Of a DNA stretch of 64,000 nucleotides, positions 37,768 to 49,839 are shown one piece after another; position 1 is the stretch's first letter; each line of letters opens with the position of its first letter. Source of the DNA: Ochotona curzoniae (lineage: Eukaryota; Chordata; Mammalia; Lagomorpha; Ochotonidae); NCBI RefSeq assembly GCF_017591425.1, contig NW_024465885.1, forward strand, positions 37,766,501 to 37,830,500, read 5' to 3'. Position numbers and translations under genes: made by a program. The notes below the pieces were generated by a model. The model had not been told where the DNA came from and did not search any database. It saw only the letters and a list, made by a program, of their open reading frames with translations.

Positions 37768-38092
37768 TTTTAAAGATTTATTTATTTTTATTGGAAAGGC
37801 GGATATACAGGAGGAGAGACAGAGAGGAAGATCTTCCGTCCATTGATTCACTCCCCAAGTGACCGCAGCAGCCAGTACTGCGACGGTCCGAAGCTAGGAG
37901 CAGGAATCTCCTCCAGATCTCCCATCCGGGTGCAGGGTCCCAAGGCTTTGGGCCATCCTTGACTGTTTTCCCAGGGCACAAGCAGGGAAAGGGATTGGAA
38001 GCGGGGCTGCCAGAATTAGAACCTGTGCCTATATGGGATCCTGGCAAGCTCAGGTCAAGGACTTTAGCTGCTAAGCCACCCTGCCAGGCCCA
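37768..38092 (-). mobile_element. Young CSINE with TSD
   Basis: Reversed pika-type copy, from TTTAAAGATTTATTTATTTTTATTGG and GGCGGATATACAGGAGGAG to GCCACCCTGCCAGGCCC. TATATATTCTTT at 37756-37767 recurs within 38095-38108. Confidence 0.92.
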
Positions 38093-38109
38093 GTGTATAT
38101 ATTCTTTAA

Positions 38110-41100
38110 TACTGCATTATCTACCTTTTTAGCATAATGAACAAATCTAGAAAAGAGGTTTGCTTTATTATAATCAATGAGTTCATAATGATCTTGCTCT
38201 GAAATTAATGTACTTAAATTTCTGTAAAACATAAGTTAGAAATAATACTCACTGAGTTGTTCTCAGATTGTTCCATGCAAACTGATCCTGAGATCATGGT
38301 CTTTATGTGTGAGAGTCTAATTGGATTAGATGATGCCCCATGTTCCCTCCAGCTATCCAACACCATAGCTAATTAGCAGGCATTCTGCTTTAATAATACA
38401 GCTGCTGCAGGTCAACAAAGCAAATGGAAGCAGAGGTGGAAATCTCATCTAATGAACACAAAAAAAAGATTGGAAATCAGCTACATCTCAGTGTAATAAT
38501 TAATTATAGTTCTACAAGAGCAAAGTCCTATGAATATTGATTACTTGTAATTCGAGGTGTATTTATTCACACAGTTCTCTACCCAACACCGCCTTCACTC
38601 TCAAGAGGGATGAGACTGTATCTTTTCAATAATTCTTATCTCATTTGTTATCAATATAAGCAGAACCTCAAGCCTGTGGAGATGTGAAAACCACAGAAGT
38701 AAAGTTAAATACTTCATATAAGTAATTACAACTTCATGTGCTCATTTCTACTGCCTACTCAGCGAGGTCTTACTTATTGCCACTTTGGAAATACTGTTTT
38801 TGTTGCTTCAAAGAGCTTGTTAAACTGGCTTTACCATGACACTAAGTGATTTTTCCTAAGGAAATGAAAGATTCAGGATATGTTGATCAGCCCGATTTGC
38901 TATCTCTAAAATGTTTATTTATAACAAAATATCTCATCGTATATTGTACCTTAAAATGAAATACTTAAAAATCAGATACCTTATGTGTAGTTTCAGAGGC
39001 AGCTCTGACAATGCATCTGGATCTTTCACTGTATCATTTGAAATTCTCATAGGCCACGGGGTTACTAACTCCAGGCATAAACAACTTCCCAGGTGAGATT
39101 TATACCTTGCTTAAGCCATAAGAGTGATGGTTTTTAGGCTATAGGTTTTTCCTTTTTATGCATGTCAGAAGTTAATTAATTTTTATCCTGATTAGTGTGT
39201 TAGGTCAGGCAAAGAATAAAGAAGTAACATGAGAAATGAGTTTTCCTACCAGGGGAAAAGAAAATTAGCTACTATAAACAATGTAACTCACAGCCTAAGG
39301 AAAATTGAAGTTATTCAAGTAACTTGCACATCTGTGTAGACAGGGAGAATAAGACAAATTACTGTCTGAGCTATCTGTGCAAATTAAAGATTTTTTTTTT
39401 ATCTAGGGGACAGTTAATGGGTACAGGGGTGTATTTGGATAAGAATAACTTCTAATGCTCTATAGCACATTAGAACAACTATTGTTGATAATAATTAATC
39501 GAATATTTTAAAATAGCAAGTAAAAAGGATTTTTGAATGGTCCTCATCCAAAGAAATGGTAAATGTCTGAGATCATATCTACATCAGTCCATTTCATGTC
39601 ACTGTTACACTTATTATACATACAATGGATTGTCTCACTGCATCCCATAAGTATGTATAATTGTTATGTATCTTCTAAAATAAAAAAAAAAGATTCTTCT
39701 GATTAAATTAATTTTCTCCTAATAAAGTTGATTCCGTGAGGCAGTTCCAGCAAGAAGCTCTGGAAAATGTAATTAAGGGACATGAAAACCTTTGGTTCTC
39801 CGGCCCATTCGTCTACATTGAGGGAGTGATGAGAGCAGGCTTGTGACAGACAGCCTGAGGTTCACCAACTCCCATGCTCTTCTCCACACTTTTCAGTTTC
39901 TCCTGCTTCTTGAAGTGACCTTATAACCAAGTTTTCCCAACAAAAAAACAAACAGAAGGGAAGTCTTTCTTGTCAACCACAATCAGCAGGACTGTCTTTT
40001 TTTCTCCTCCTGCTAGCTTGTCTTCTTGTCTTTCTGACTTGAAGAAAGGCCTTCTGGGAAAGCACACCATCACTGTAGTTGGGGGCTGAATTTGTGAATC
40101 GTATCTGAGGGACAACCACACAGGTGAGGTGCCGGTGTGACGAAGAAGTGCAAGGGCGTTGGGCTAAGCCACTGGGATTTCAAGATTTATCTATTTCTGT
40201 AGCATCTGCTTCGTGATTTTCAACAATAGGATAAGGATGGATCATACCAATGTTTACACACCATTTCTAATGATAAGCTCTGTGACTTGACCCCTTTGTA
40301 TGTTGCAGTTTGGGGAGCAAGAATATTGTTATCAGAATGGGACAATGTTTCAAGTCAGAAAATACATTGGAATTATGTGAGTCCTGAAAATACCACATTC
40401 CATGATAGATGCAACACCCAAGCACTCACGTGTAACTCATGGGTTTCCCAAGTTATGTAAAGGAATAGAGTTGTCCTGAAAAAGAATGTAGCAGCTAATT
40501 ACACTGCGTCAGAGTGAAGGCTGTGACCTTGAACTCTGACTTCATATTACATTTAAATTAAACCACAGAAATGCTGATACAGAGGCTCAATCACAAATCA
40601 GTTAGATTAGAATCTGTAGGGCTGTGTTGTAGGTGTTGTTCTACTATGAAAATTTCCTGGAAGTCCTCACATATATTCTACAGGCAGAATCACTGAGTTG
40701 GAGCAATAAGACTCCAAAAATTCCCTGAAGGCCTCAAAGGCTCTTTAAGAACTGCCTGTCTCAGTAAAGATCAGATCAGGAAGTGAACAATAGAGTTCAA
40801 GGAAAAGAAAGAAAAGAGACTCAGAAGTGTAGAACTGGGAAAAGAGGTGATTTTAGAAGCAATTTTTTTACAAAAATGTGATGATAATTTAAGCTATTTC
40901 CACTGACAAACTACATGAAAACAACTCCTGATGAATATTATTATCATCTCCTTCTTAGTGTTCATTGAATTCCTGGGCTACTAAACACAATTAAAAGATG
41001 GGAAAAATCATGGGTGTGCAAAAAATACATTTAACACTAAAGTTTTATGGTTGTTAAAGATATAAAACTGGCAAAATGTTAGCAAAATATTATGGAAACA

Positions 41101-41730
41101 GACACATCTTCTGTTCACATATAGCTATTAAAATACTGATTTATGATATGAAATGGTACAACATGTGGTTCTTAAGTGAGGGAGAAAGTTCAGTACAGAA
41201 AAAAACTTAAAATCTCCAGATTGAGTCGAATCCGTTTTCCAATACTTTGTGCTCTACTGATTTTCATTCATATTTATCAAAGAGTGTCAGTTTTTATCAG
41301 ACATGAGTGAATCTTAACAGAAAGGCATATACTAGTTCCTTCAGTCATTTAGAGCTTAATTTTCCTTTATTTTTGGAGCACCATGATTTGCTGGCATGGC
41401 AAACATGAAAATATCTGTTGGACAATGAAGTGTGAGTGACCTGATGTTGTAATAAAGTAAAATAAATGATGGCTTCTAAGAGAACAATCAAATTAGAATG
41501 AACATCTCTCAATGTTTTGTTGCCAAATGACCAAGGAATGCACATACCTTCTATATTGAAAGAGAATGGAGCATCTTCTGCCAACAGGCAAATGGGTAGG
41601 TAGTGGTGTCATGCCTCTGTTAAAGTCTAAATTGAATTTAGCCCACCAATCTCATGCATTTCATGTGCTTGTACTTAGTTTGAAATTTCAAGCAGCTAAA
41701 TTTGGTATCAAAGGTTCAAGTTTCCTACTT
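38110..41730. other. CYYR1 intron, nothing assigned
   Basis: A 3.6-kb stretch unusually free of SINEs for this window. The 38270-38560 part carries several TAATTA/TAATTG motifs and looks like a candidate conserved non-coding element. Confidence 0.35.
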
Positions 41731-41734
41731 AGTA

Positions 41735-41936
41735 TATTTCTGATCCAGTTCTCCACTTATGGCCTGGCAAAGCACCAAAGGATGGCTCAAGTCATTGGCT
41801 CCTGGCTTTGGATTGTCTCATCTCTGGCCATTGCTGTTATTTGGGGAGTAAACCTGCAACTGGAAGATGTTTGCCTTCCTCTCTCTCCTCTCTATGACTC
41901 TATTGTTAAAATAAAAATAAAATAAACCTGAAAAAA
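41735..41936 (+). mobile_element. 5'-truncated CSINE
   Basis: Starts inside the body (GATCCAGTTCTCCACTTATGGCC), then CTGGCTTTGGATTG, TTTGGGGAGTAAACC and an AAAATAAAATAAACC tail. The tRNA-like head is absent. Confidence 0.8.
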
Positions 41937-41944
41937 GAGAATGT

Positions 41945-42308
41945 GACATACATACATTATGCAACACTACTTACAAAATCCCATCTTGTAACAAAATTAA
42001 TCCAGTTGGAAAACATTATGCTTCATGAAATAAGCTAGTGTCAAACAGATAAACACCATAAATTTTCTATGGTGGCAGCTAATTTGGAATATATAAAAAT
42101 ACACAGAAATGAAATGGTTACTTTGGAACATGATTGCAACTTTTAGTCTATGGTTACACTCCTGTGAAAATTTGGTCTTTCCCCTTTTTACTCATTGACT
42201 GTTATGGCTAGTGGCAAATGAAATCTGTGAATATAGAGTGGGGGTAGGTGAAAAGAAGGCTGATTTCTTGGAACTACACCTACGGAATACATAAAATATG
42301 TTCTATTT
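41945..42308 (+). mobile_element. L1 3' end fragment
   Basis: ATTATGCAACACTACTTAC, CATTATGCTTCATGAAATAAGC, TGGTTACACTCC, CTTGGAACTACACCTACGGAATACATAAAATATGTTC. Same family as the copy at 22262-23105. A young CSINE is inserted in its 3' tail. Confidence 0.75.
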
Positions 42309-42324
42309 AATAGTCTTTTTTTAA

Positions 42325-42654
42325 GATTTATTTTTTTTTATTATTATTTTTTTTTTCATTGGAAAGGCGGATATACAGAGAGGAGAGACAGAGAGGAAGA
42401 TCTTCCATCCGATGATTCACTCCCCAAGTGAGCGCAACGGGCCGATACTATGCCGATCCGAAGCCAGGAGCCTCTTCCGGGTCTCCCACGCGGGTGCAGG
42501 GTCCCAAAGCTTTGGGCCGTCCTCGACTGCTTTCCCGGGCCACAGGCAGGGAGCTGGAAAGGAAGCGGGGCTGCCGGGATTAGAACCGGCACCCATATGG
42601 GATCCCGGGCTTGCAAGGCGAGGACTTAACCACTTGCGCCACCGCGCCGGGCCC
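42325..42654 (-). mobile_element. Very young CSINE with perfect 16-bp TSD
   Basis: Nearly pristine reversed copy, from the AAGATTTATTTTTTTTTATT tail to GCGCCACCGCGCCGGGCCC. AATAGTCTTTTTTTAA at 42309-42324 is exactly repeated at 42655-42670. It retains many CpGs. On its own strand the head has TGGCGCAAGTGG (A-box-like) and GGTTCTAATCC (B-box-like), so the internal RNA polymerase III promoter looks intact. Confidence 0.95.
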
Positions 42655-42689
42655 AATAGTCTTTTTTTAAAGTAAGAAAACTCCCTGGT

Positions 42690-43445
42690 GACTAGAGAAT
42701 TGAGGTTTAACACTGATTTACAGAGAAACCACAACTGTTTCTAATATTGTCCTTTTCCTAACAATATTAATAAACTTTGAGTTTGTATTTTTCTGCTTAT
42801 TGCCTGTGCATACAAATAATGCACCTTGAAAGAAAAAAAAATAGCAGTTCTGAGAACTTTCTGCCTACAAGTTTCTGGGATTTTCATTCGAGTTTGTCCT
42901 AGGGCTCATTTTAAATTCCACAATAAAAAGCCACACTTAATGTTGACACATGTGACATATGCCTCCGTTCCTTAAATACCAACTCTGTAAAAACAGATGA
43001 CTCAGCCACTAGCAGCAACACATTATTGCGGTGTGCAACCAAACATGCCTTATGCTGATTACAGAAGGATTTTAAGTTGATGAAACAAAACAGTGATATC
43101 CATCTTAGAACAAATGTTAACCTTGTAATAAGAGAATCAAATATAAATACTAACAAGTGTTACATCACCACAATGTATTCTCTTAAAAACCAAGCGTCTG
43201 TATCTCCCATCATGTGAGCCTTCCTAGCTGCTCTATGAAATGAAATTTGTACTAACACAGACTTTAGCATTTAGCTCTGCTCATGAACCAAGAAACCAGG
43301 AGTTGATTTTCTCTATGGTTTTGTTTGTTAGTTTTTATTTAATGAAGCAATGTGCAAGGGAATTAGATCAGTTCTCAGAAGAATGGTAATCATTTAATAA
43401 CAATAGCTGCAAACCCAAGAGGAATTAATCTGCAGCAATAAAATG
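42690..43445. other. CYYR1 intron, nothing assigned
   Basis: AT-rich, no element recognised. Confidence 0.35.
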
Positions 43446-43447
43446 TC

Positions 43448-43548
43448 AAAAGAAAGGAAGGAAGGAAGGAAGGAAGGAAGGAAGGAAGGAAGGAAGGAAG
43501 GAAGGAAGAAAGGAAGAAAAGGGAGGGAGAAAGAAAGAAAGAAAGAAA

Positions 43549-43601
<53 letters not shown>

Positions 43602-43626
43602 GAAGGAAGGAAGGAAGGAAGGAAGA
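43448..43626. repeat. (GGAA)n/(GAAA)n purine tract, 179 nt
   Basis: Uninterrupted plus-strand purines: GGAA units at about 43453-43508, an interrupted middle, GAAA units to about 43600, then GGAA units again. A hypervariable microsatellite prone to triplex DNA. The open frames across it on both strands are artefacts of its low complexity. Confidence 0.97.
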
Positions 43627-43691
43627 CAAAGGAAAGAAAAGAAAGAAAAAAATCACCATAAGAAAAGTGACTCCTGCACCAAATGAGAACA

Positions 43692-44008
43692 CGGTTATGT
43701 TTAGCCTGGTGATTAGGAGGGCTGGGTTCCAGTTTTCTGGTCCTGGGTTTAATTCCCAGCTCTTGGTGCCACCTTCCTAATAATGAAAATCAAAAAAGGC
43801 AGTTCAGTTGATTAGATTGCTGCCACTCACGTGAGAGACTTGGATTAAGTTTCTGACTCCTGGCTTCAGTCCCAGGGGCCTCAGCAATCATGGACTTCTA
43901 GAGCACGAATCAGCACATATGAGTGCCACCTCCCCACACCCCATGACTCTCTCTTCCTATCAGATACATAACATATAATAAAGAATACAGTACTCTTTAT
44001 TTTTAAGT
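43692..44008 (+). mobile_element. Old CSINE
   Basis: TTAGCCTGGTGATTAGGAG head, CCTGGGTTTAATTCCCAGC, TGACTCCTGGCTTCAG, AATAAAGAATACAGTACTC tail. Confidence 0.75.
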
Positions 44009-44009
44009 G

Positions 44010-45735
44010 ACTCAGCAAACTACAAAGAAATATTACTGCATTTTCCTCACAGAATAATTGACAGTATAATGCCATCTCTTACCACTGCACATTATAGGAT
44101 GGGTGTTGATATATTTAGATGTGTTAAATCTTTCTAATCATATTAACCCTGAGCCATGGAACCTTAGGGACTTTAGTAATTCAATGCAGATTAAGCACAT
44201 AGTACTGTACATCTGATCTATGAAAGACTTCACAAATGGCATGGCATACACACTGAGGAAGAATGCAACAAGAATTTTCCAATTAGACTAGGTAAGAAAA
44301 TGTTCCAGCGGATAATAAGGCATTTGCAAAATCACAAATGTCTGAAACCACTTCCAATAATTAGAAAACAACAATCAGCATTTTGTGGCTGAGATAAATG
44401 TTACCATGTAAAAGAAGCAAGAGACAGTGAAAGCTGTGGGCAAGAACTTGATCCCAAAGTATCTTTAAGGCCAAAGAGTCCATGCCTTGAAGGGAATGGA
44501 GTTAGGCAATCTGATGGTATTTTTGAAAGACGTTTTCTGTTGGGTGTGCAATGGGGAACGGAGCCCAGTGGGCCTCTTCAGGGCTCTTTCAGTAAGTTAC
44601 AAGAGAGAATAATGGCTGGACCGGAGATTGTGCTGGGTTATCACAAAGGTAGATCTGAGAGGAGTAAATGATAAAAAGCTTTTATCAATCTAGTGTTTCT
44701 GACTTGAGATGTTCTGGTAATGGGGTTTTCTGAACAGAGAATGAAGGTGCAATGGTCATGTGTTTGGAGGAGGCAAATCAGGGTGAAGATAGATAGAAAT
44801 GAAGAATAATTTTTATTTTATTGGGGTTTTTTTAGATGCTGAACTGTAGCTTTCTGGTTATGCAGGTGGAAATTACAAAGTAAACAGCTTATGAATTCAA
44901 TGGATTCATTTTGCCATAACCTAGGACACTCCAGGTGATAGGTATGCATTGTGAAATTAATTTCAACTACTTTTTAATAATTTACAGCAAAATTTTCTGG
45001 AGAAAAAAGATTCTTGAATGATCTCTTTGATAGTTTTGAGGGAGGCATTTCAAATCAGCTGACAGCTGACCGGGGTATTAGGAAGTTGAGATAACAGCCT
45101 GACTAGCATCCATATCATGCACTGTGAACTAATAGCACCTGCACTGGCAGAATGAGAGAGGCTCTTGGGTCAAAGCTCCTGGGCCCAAGATGGAAGCTAG
45201 CCTTCTATTGTAACAACACCACCCAGGGAAATAGCCATTCGACGTCATAAAAGGATTTCAGAAAATGATCCTAATACATACTTACGTGATATCACACACT
45301 CCAGGTCATTGCACTGCATCACACTTCCTAATATCAAACCAAAAACCTGAAATCCACTTTCTCCTTAAGATGTCCCGTGTCTTTGCTAACTTCTCAGCTA
45401 CTACATTCCAGTTCCACTTACTTCTTTTCAGTTTCATAAACATCAGATGTTTTGTAATTCTGTCTTCTCCAAAAGGCATTTTAGTCAGCTGTGTGCATGC
45501 TTTAATATTCCCAAATATTACAGCTCAAGTATTTCACTGACCACCTGATTTTAAAAATGTGACGAGTGCATCTTAAATTACTCTGTCACCTCTTCCAGCT
45601 TTGTTTTCTCCATAGCACTAAAGAGCAGTTCACACATCTTAAGTAGAAAAAACATGGTATGTCAGGAGCCCATGGTGGTAGGTTCTGCTGGCAACTGCAG
45701 AAAGGATCTGGACGAATTGTCTTAGAATAGTCTGA
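44010..45735. other. CYYR1 intron, nothing assigned
   Basis: The 44.4-44.8 kb part, with GGAGTTAGGCAATCTGATGG and CAAAGGTAGATCTGAGAGGAG, looks like a decayed interspersed repeat I cannot name. The rest is AT-rich. Confidence 0.35.
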
Positions 45736-45737
45736 GC

Positions 45738-46030
45738 TTATGGTTAGCATTTGGCCAAGTGGTTAAGACAGAAAAACACTATTTGAGAGTGCATGGGTTT
45801 AATGTCTGTCTCTAGCCCCTGACTACAGCTCCTTGTTAATGCAGACTCGGAGGTGGTGGTGAAACCTTGGGTGGATGGGTCTCTGCCACCCTATGGAGAC
45901 TTGTATTGAGGTTCCAGCTCTCAGCTTTGTGTAACTGACCCTCAGCCTCCAAAGGCGTTTGGGGAGTTAACCAGGAGGTATGTGCTTCTTCCTCTCTATA
46001 GTCGAATCAAAAAACAAAACCAAAAAAGGC
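45738..46030 (+). mobile_element. Old CSINE
   Basis: TTAGCATTTGGCCAAGTGG, GCATGGGTTTAATGTCTG, TCCTTGTTAATGCAGAC, TTTGGGGAGTTAACCAGG, then an AAAAAACAAAACC tail. Confidence 0.8.
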
Positions 46031-46139
46031 TGAATTTACGCTCTTGTGACAGCATCCAGATCTCAGTGGTTTCACTGAAAGCATTTATTTCCTCCTGATA
46101 GCCCACTTGATACAGCTGGGTCTCCAAGATTTCTCTCCG

Positions 46140-46560
46140 CAGTGATTTTAGTGTGTTAGTCCATTTTTATTGCCCCAATTAGAATATCTGAAAGAAGTTA
46201 ACTTATAAGGGAACAAGTTTTACTGTGGTTTATGAAATGGAGATTCGCAGCCCAAGACACCTGTCTAGCCTGGCAGTGATGGAACTTATGTGCAGCAGTG
46301 ACGTTACGGTGAGAGAGGAAGCAAACTGCAGGTGCATAGGCGCAGCTCAGCGGAAGCAGCCAATCTTGTTAGGATGAACTACTTCTGTATGGAAGTCCGC
46401 CATGTCTTACAGACCTCCCGCACTGCGCCCACTTCCTAGCTTGCTTGATTAGATCAGATATCCATGCTTAATTCTTTCACCATTAGCATAAGACTTAAAG
46501 ATTTAAATACCAAATTCAATTCAATCTGCAACATTCAATGGTCATCTTAAGGCCCAATAA
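46140..46560 (-). mobile_element. MaLR-like LTR, antisense
   Basis: GTGTTAGTCCATTTTTATTGCC, AGAATATCTGAAAGAAGTTAAC, AAGTTTTACTGTGGTTTATG and a later GAGAGAGGAAGCAAACTGC block resemble the reverse complement of MST/MLT1-type LTRs (ERVL-MaLR). The outer 5' end is unclear. Confidence 0.5.
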
Positions 46561-46744
46561 TCAAGACATACAGCTTTCACGCTTATCATTAAGGAGAAAG
46601 AGGGACTATTGAATGATCGCACTGAGGTTTTTTCCGAACTCAAGCCAGAAGTGATAGACATGGTTTCTATTCATTATGAACGACAGGTCTGAACTATGTT
46701 CTATGCAGTTACAAGAAGGCCGGCTGGGAAATACGGTGTTCCTT

Positions 46745-47275
46745 TTTTTTTTTTTTTCCTTAAAGATCTCTGTATTTTTATTTGGAAGGCAGATTTACAG
46801 AGAGAGGAAGAGAGAGAAAGATCTTCCATCTGTTGGTTCACAAGGAGCTGCTAGCACTGACGCCTTTCAGATGGAGGAAAAGGGGGCAGGCAGAGAATTC
46901 CTAGTGGGCAGAGGAGGCACTGCCTCCTGGGATTTTCCAGAGGGAAATCTGGTGGCACCAAAAGTTCCCACCAGAGGTAACTGCCCGGAAACATATTCAA
47001 ATAGAGCCAACCAATCAGAAAGCAACAAATGCCTCTCCCTCAAGCCACGTCAACACTGTTAACCACGCTCACGGGTCCACGCGTGATTTCCTGGCCCCAC
47101 TCCCTTGTGGTCCGGTGGACCTCACCCTGGAGCACGATCCGGTAAAGCCTGGTTTTATCTTCGTTTTGCTCTCGGTAGTCCCACTGTTTTGGTGCGGCTT
47201 TATTCTCACAGGAGCCAGGCTCCCATATGGAATGCTGGCTAATGCCTATTGTGCCACTGCATTGGCCTGAAATGT
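46745..47275 (-). mobile_element. Old CSINE split by a solo LTR
   Basis: The reversed copy's tail and body (T-run, AGATCTCTGTATTTTTATTTGG, GATCTTCCATCTGTTGGTTC) run to 46848. Its head (CTCCCATATGGAATGCTGG ... GTGCCACTGCATTGGCC) resumes after 47215. The middle of the SINE is also partly deleted. Confidence 0.75.
46849..47210 (+). mobile_element. Solo LTR (362 bp), family unknown
   Basis: Begins TGCTAGCACTG and ends TTTATTCTCACA (TG...CA ends), flanked by the 5-bp repeat GGAGC at 46844-46848 and 47211-47215 inside an older CSINE. It is GC-richer than its surroundings and holds a CCAATCAG box and a T-rich 3' part that fits U5 in plus orientation. The reverse orientation also reads TGTGAGAATAAAGCC, so orientation is tentative. 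The 146-codon minus-strand ORF across it is chimeric and not a gene. Confidence 0.65.
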
Positions 47276-47279
47276 AGTC

Positions 47280-49515
47280 TTCTAAGTATACTGGAAGGAG
47301 AAGAGATCTGCCATGGGCGCCAGTTGTGGAATGAAGAATGTCAAGGTGAGCGATGATGCCAAGTAGAGAGTGCAGGATATACTTGGTAGAAGGTAGGATA
47401 GACTGGGTGAGAGATTCCCTAGGACCAGCAAGAGCCTTGTGACTGACTGCTTTCAACTCGTAAACCACGGGAAATAACAACTCATGGGAAATTCAGATTC
47501 TATTTTTATTTTTCAAAACAGCTTTTTGAAGCATTTGCGTTTCTATCTGACTTGTATCACAGCTAGAGTCTCAAACTTGATAGTTTGTAAATAGAATTTC
47601 CAAATGTAGGCTACCATTCACATGCCAGTTCATGAATAATGCAGCATGAAACATAGAAAACATTCCCAGATGGGGAAAAAAAGGATTTCATATTCCTATT
47701 TTATATCAACATTTACATGATACCATTGTTAGGGCCAGGGAGGATGGCACCACTTCCAGACTTGCTGGCTGCACAGCTGTGGTTCCCGAGCAGTACAGAA
47801 AGGACCTGGAAGTTTGTCCACACCGTTTCGTCTATCTCCCATTTATTTCTACATGCAACATGGAGAAAATGTCGAGGAAATTCTGATCCACGTCCAACAT
47901 CAACGATTACCCAAAGCATATGTTGACAGACGATCGTGATTCCCCTCAAGCCTGCATTCGAAGTGAATGAATCTAAGTCATGGCAGCGTCTGTGGTGTCT
48001 TACACTCAGTGGCCAGAACAGTTCCTGGTTCAGTTATTGGACAACATAGTCAACCACTGTCCGAGGATTTATGTGGATTTAGCATGGAGTGTACTGTTGC
48101 CCAGACTGCAGGTATTTCAAATCTTACTAGGATGTATTTAAAGAGAGACCACCGTATTTTAATGACATTAGCATTTTGGATATAATTAATGCATATATTT
48201 GTTTTCAGATTTCAAAAATAAATGGAATTTATGCACTAAAATTTTCTTAGCCTAAGGTTTTGATTGTGATGATAAAACATTAATGTTAATCATAATAATA
48301 CCCTACTTGTCAGTCTTCACCATTCAAAAACATTTTGTAATCCAATTACTAAGGCAAAATACTCAAATATCTGGGGACTACTATTAAAATCTGCTTTAAC
48401 TCTTGTAGAAAATTCAGTAGGCTTCTACAACACTGGAGTAGAAGCAGTCCAGTTCCATGTCAATTGATTAATTGTCTTTTGACGAATTCTCAGCAATTTG
48501 CAATAGCATGTGATTGATTGACAATGAGAAAATTCAAACTATCTCTGTGTGTATAATACTTAATAATATAAGCATATTACACACAATCATGGAAATTGGG
48601 ATTAAATGATACGTTTATGCTTTTGCAATCTTATAATTCACTCAGTTATTTTCATAATTCACACTTTCATGAGCTTTGTGAAAAAGATCCCTCAGTTACA
48701 TGGATCTCAAAAAGTTTTTGCATCTAATTAAGTTTATCTTGTAATTCTGTTTTCCAGAAATTCTTTGAGGTACCGTTACTGTAGTAACCAGATATATTTT
48801 CTTTCTCACACTCTTGCCCAAATAGCTCAATTGTGATGAATAAAAGAAGATTAACACAGTATGACCACAACGAGAAACATTCTGCCGTATGCTGGAAAGC
48901 AGACAGTATTTTAGCAATAAGATAAAGCTGAGTGTAGGCTTTTCAAGTGAAGGTTAATAGAAAGCACAGTATATTTTATACGATGTTGTGATAAAACAGG
49001 ATCAGGTTATTGCAAAGTGAATTCTTCTTAGCAGACAACTTACAGTGCTCTCCCCACTCCAGGATTTGGGTTACATCTTTCCACACCTGCCTTGAGGATT
49101 ATAACCTTGGGAATGACTGCTTTCCTGCTTTATTCCCTTTAACTCCCCTAGCATACTCGTTTATAGCAGACCCTCAGACATATGGTCATTGTGCCAAGCT
49201 GAGGGCCACGGGTATAGATGACTTGGAGCATGTATGCATATAATCACATACCTCCTGCGTGTGATTTACACATGATTCACTAGTACTTGCTTTCTCACAT
49301 CTCTTTTCCCCCCCTCTGTTTCTTATCCATGTTCAACAATATCCTGTTTGTCACTGACATACATCATCAGTGGCTTTCCACCATCACTGCTCCAGGAGTG
49401 TCATTCACCTGAGTCCTTGTCAAGGTCAGCAAACAGCTGCCTAAGGGACATATCTAGACTGCTCACTCTTTCTGTGTGGCTTGAATACCAGTGATTGTTG
49501 AAATGACTGAAAAAA
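47280..49515. other. CYYR1 intron, nothing assigned
   Basis: No recognised element. The 47.7-48.1 kb part is GC-richer than the rest. Confidence 0.35.
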
Positions 49516-49521
49516 AAGATG

Positions 49522-49835
49522 CAGAAGGCCAGATGTTTAGCTCAGTATTTACGATGCTAATTAAGATGCTTATGTGTCATATCAAAATACTTCGGTTTGA
49601 AACTTGACTCTGGCTCCTTACTCTAGCTTTTTGATAATGCAAATCCTGTGAGACAGTAGTATTGGCTCAAGTGATTGGATTTCTGCTACTCAAGTGTGTA
49701 ACTTTGAGTTTTCATTCATGGCTCGGATTCCATTCATGCCTCAGCCTTGACGATTGTGGTTATTTTGCCGATGAATCAGCATTTGGAGCCTCTGTCTGTC
49801 TTCATTCCTCAAAATAATAAGTAAATCAAAACATA
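49522..49835 (+). mobile_element. Old CSINE
   Basis: GGCCAGATGTTTAGCTCAG head, CGGTTTGAAACTTGACTC (decayed B box), TGGCTCAAGTGATTGG, CAAAATAATAAGTAAATC tail. Confidence 0.75.
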
Positions 49836-49839
49836 GTAT

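Noticed and set aside
42560..42654. tRNA gene in SINE heads
   Set aside because: The A- and B-box-like sites belong to the tRNA-derived head of the CSINE; there is no complete cloverleaf.
42356..42734. Overlapping ORFs of 86-105 codons
   Set aside because: All fall within or run into a young CSINE; the same peptide pieces recur at other SINE copies.
43390..43692. ORFs on both strands over the purine tract (poly Ser/Leu/Phe and Lys/Arg/Glu)
   Set aside because: Produced by the GGAA/GAAA microsatellite, which has no stop codons in these frames.
47040..47480. Longest minus-strand ORF, 146 codons
   Set aside because: It spans unique intron, the head of a split CSINE and a solo LTR, so it is a chimera of unrelated elements with no protein family signal.
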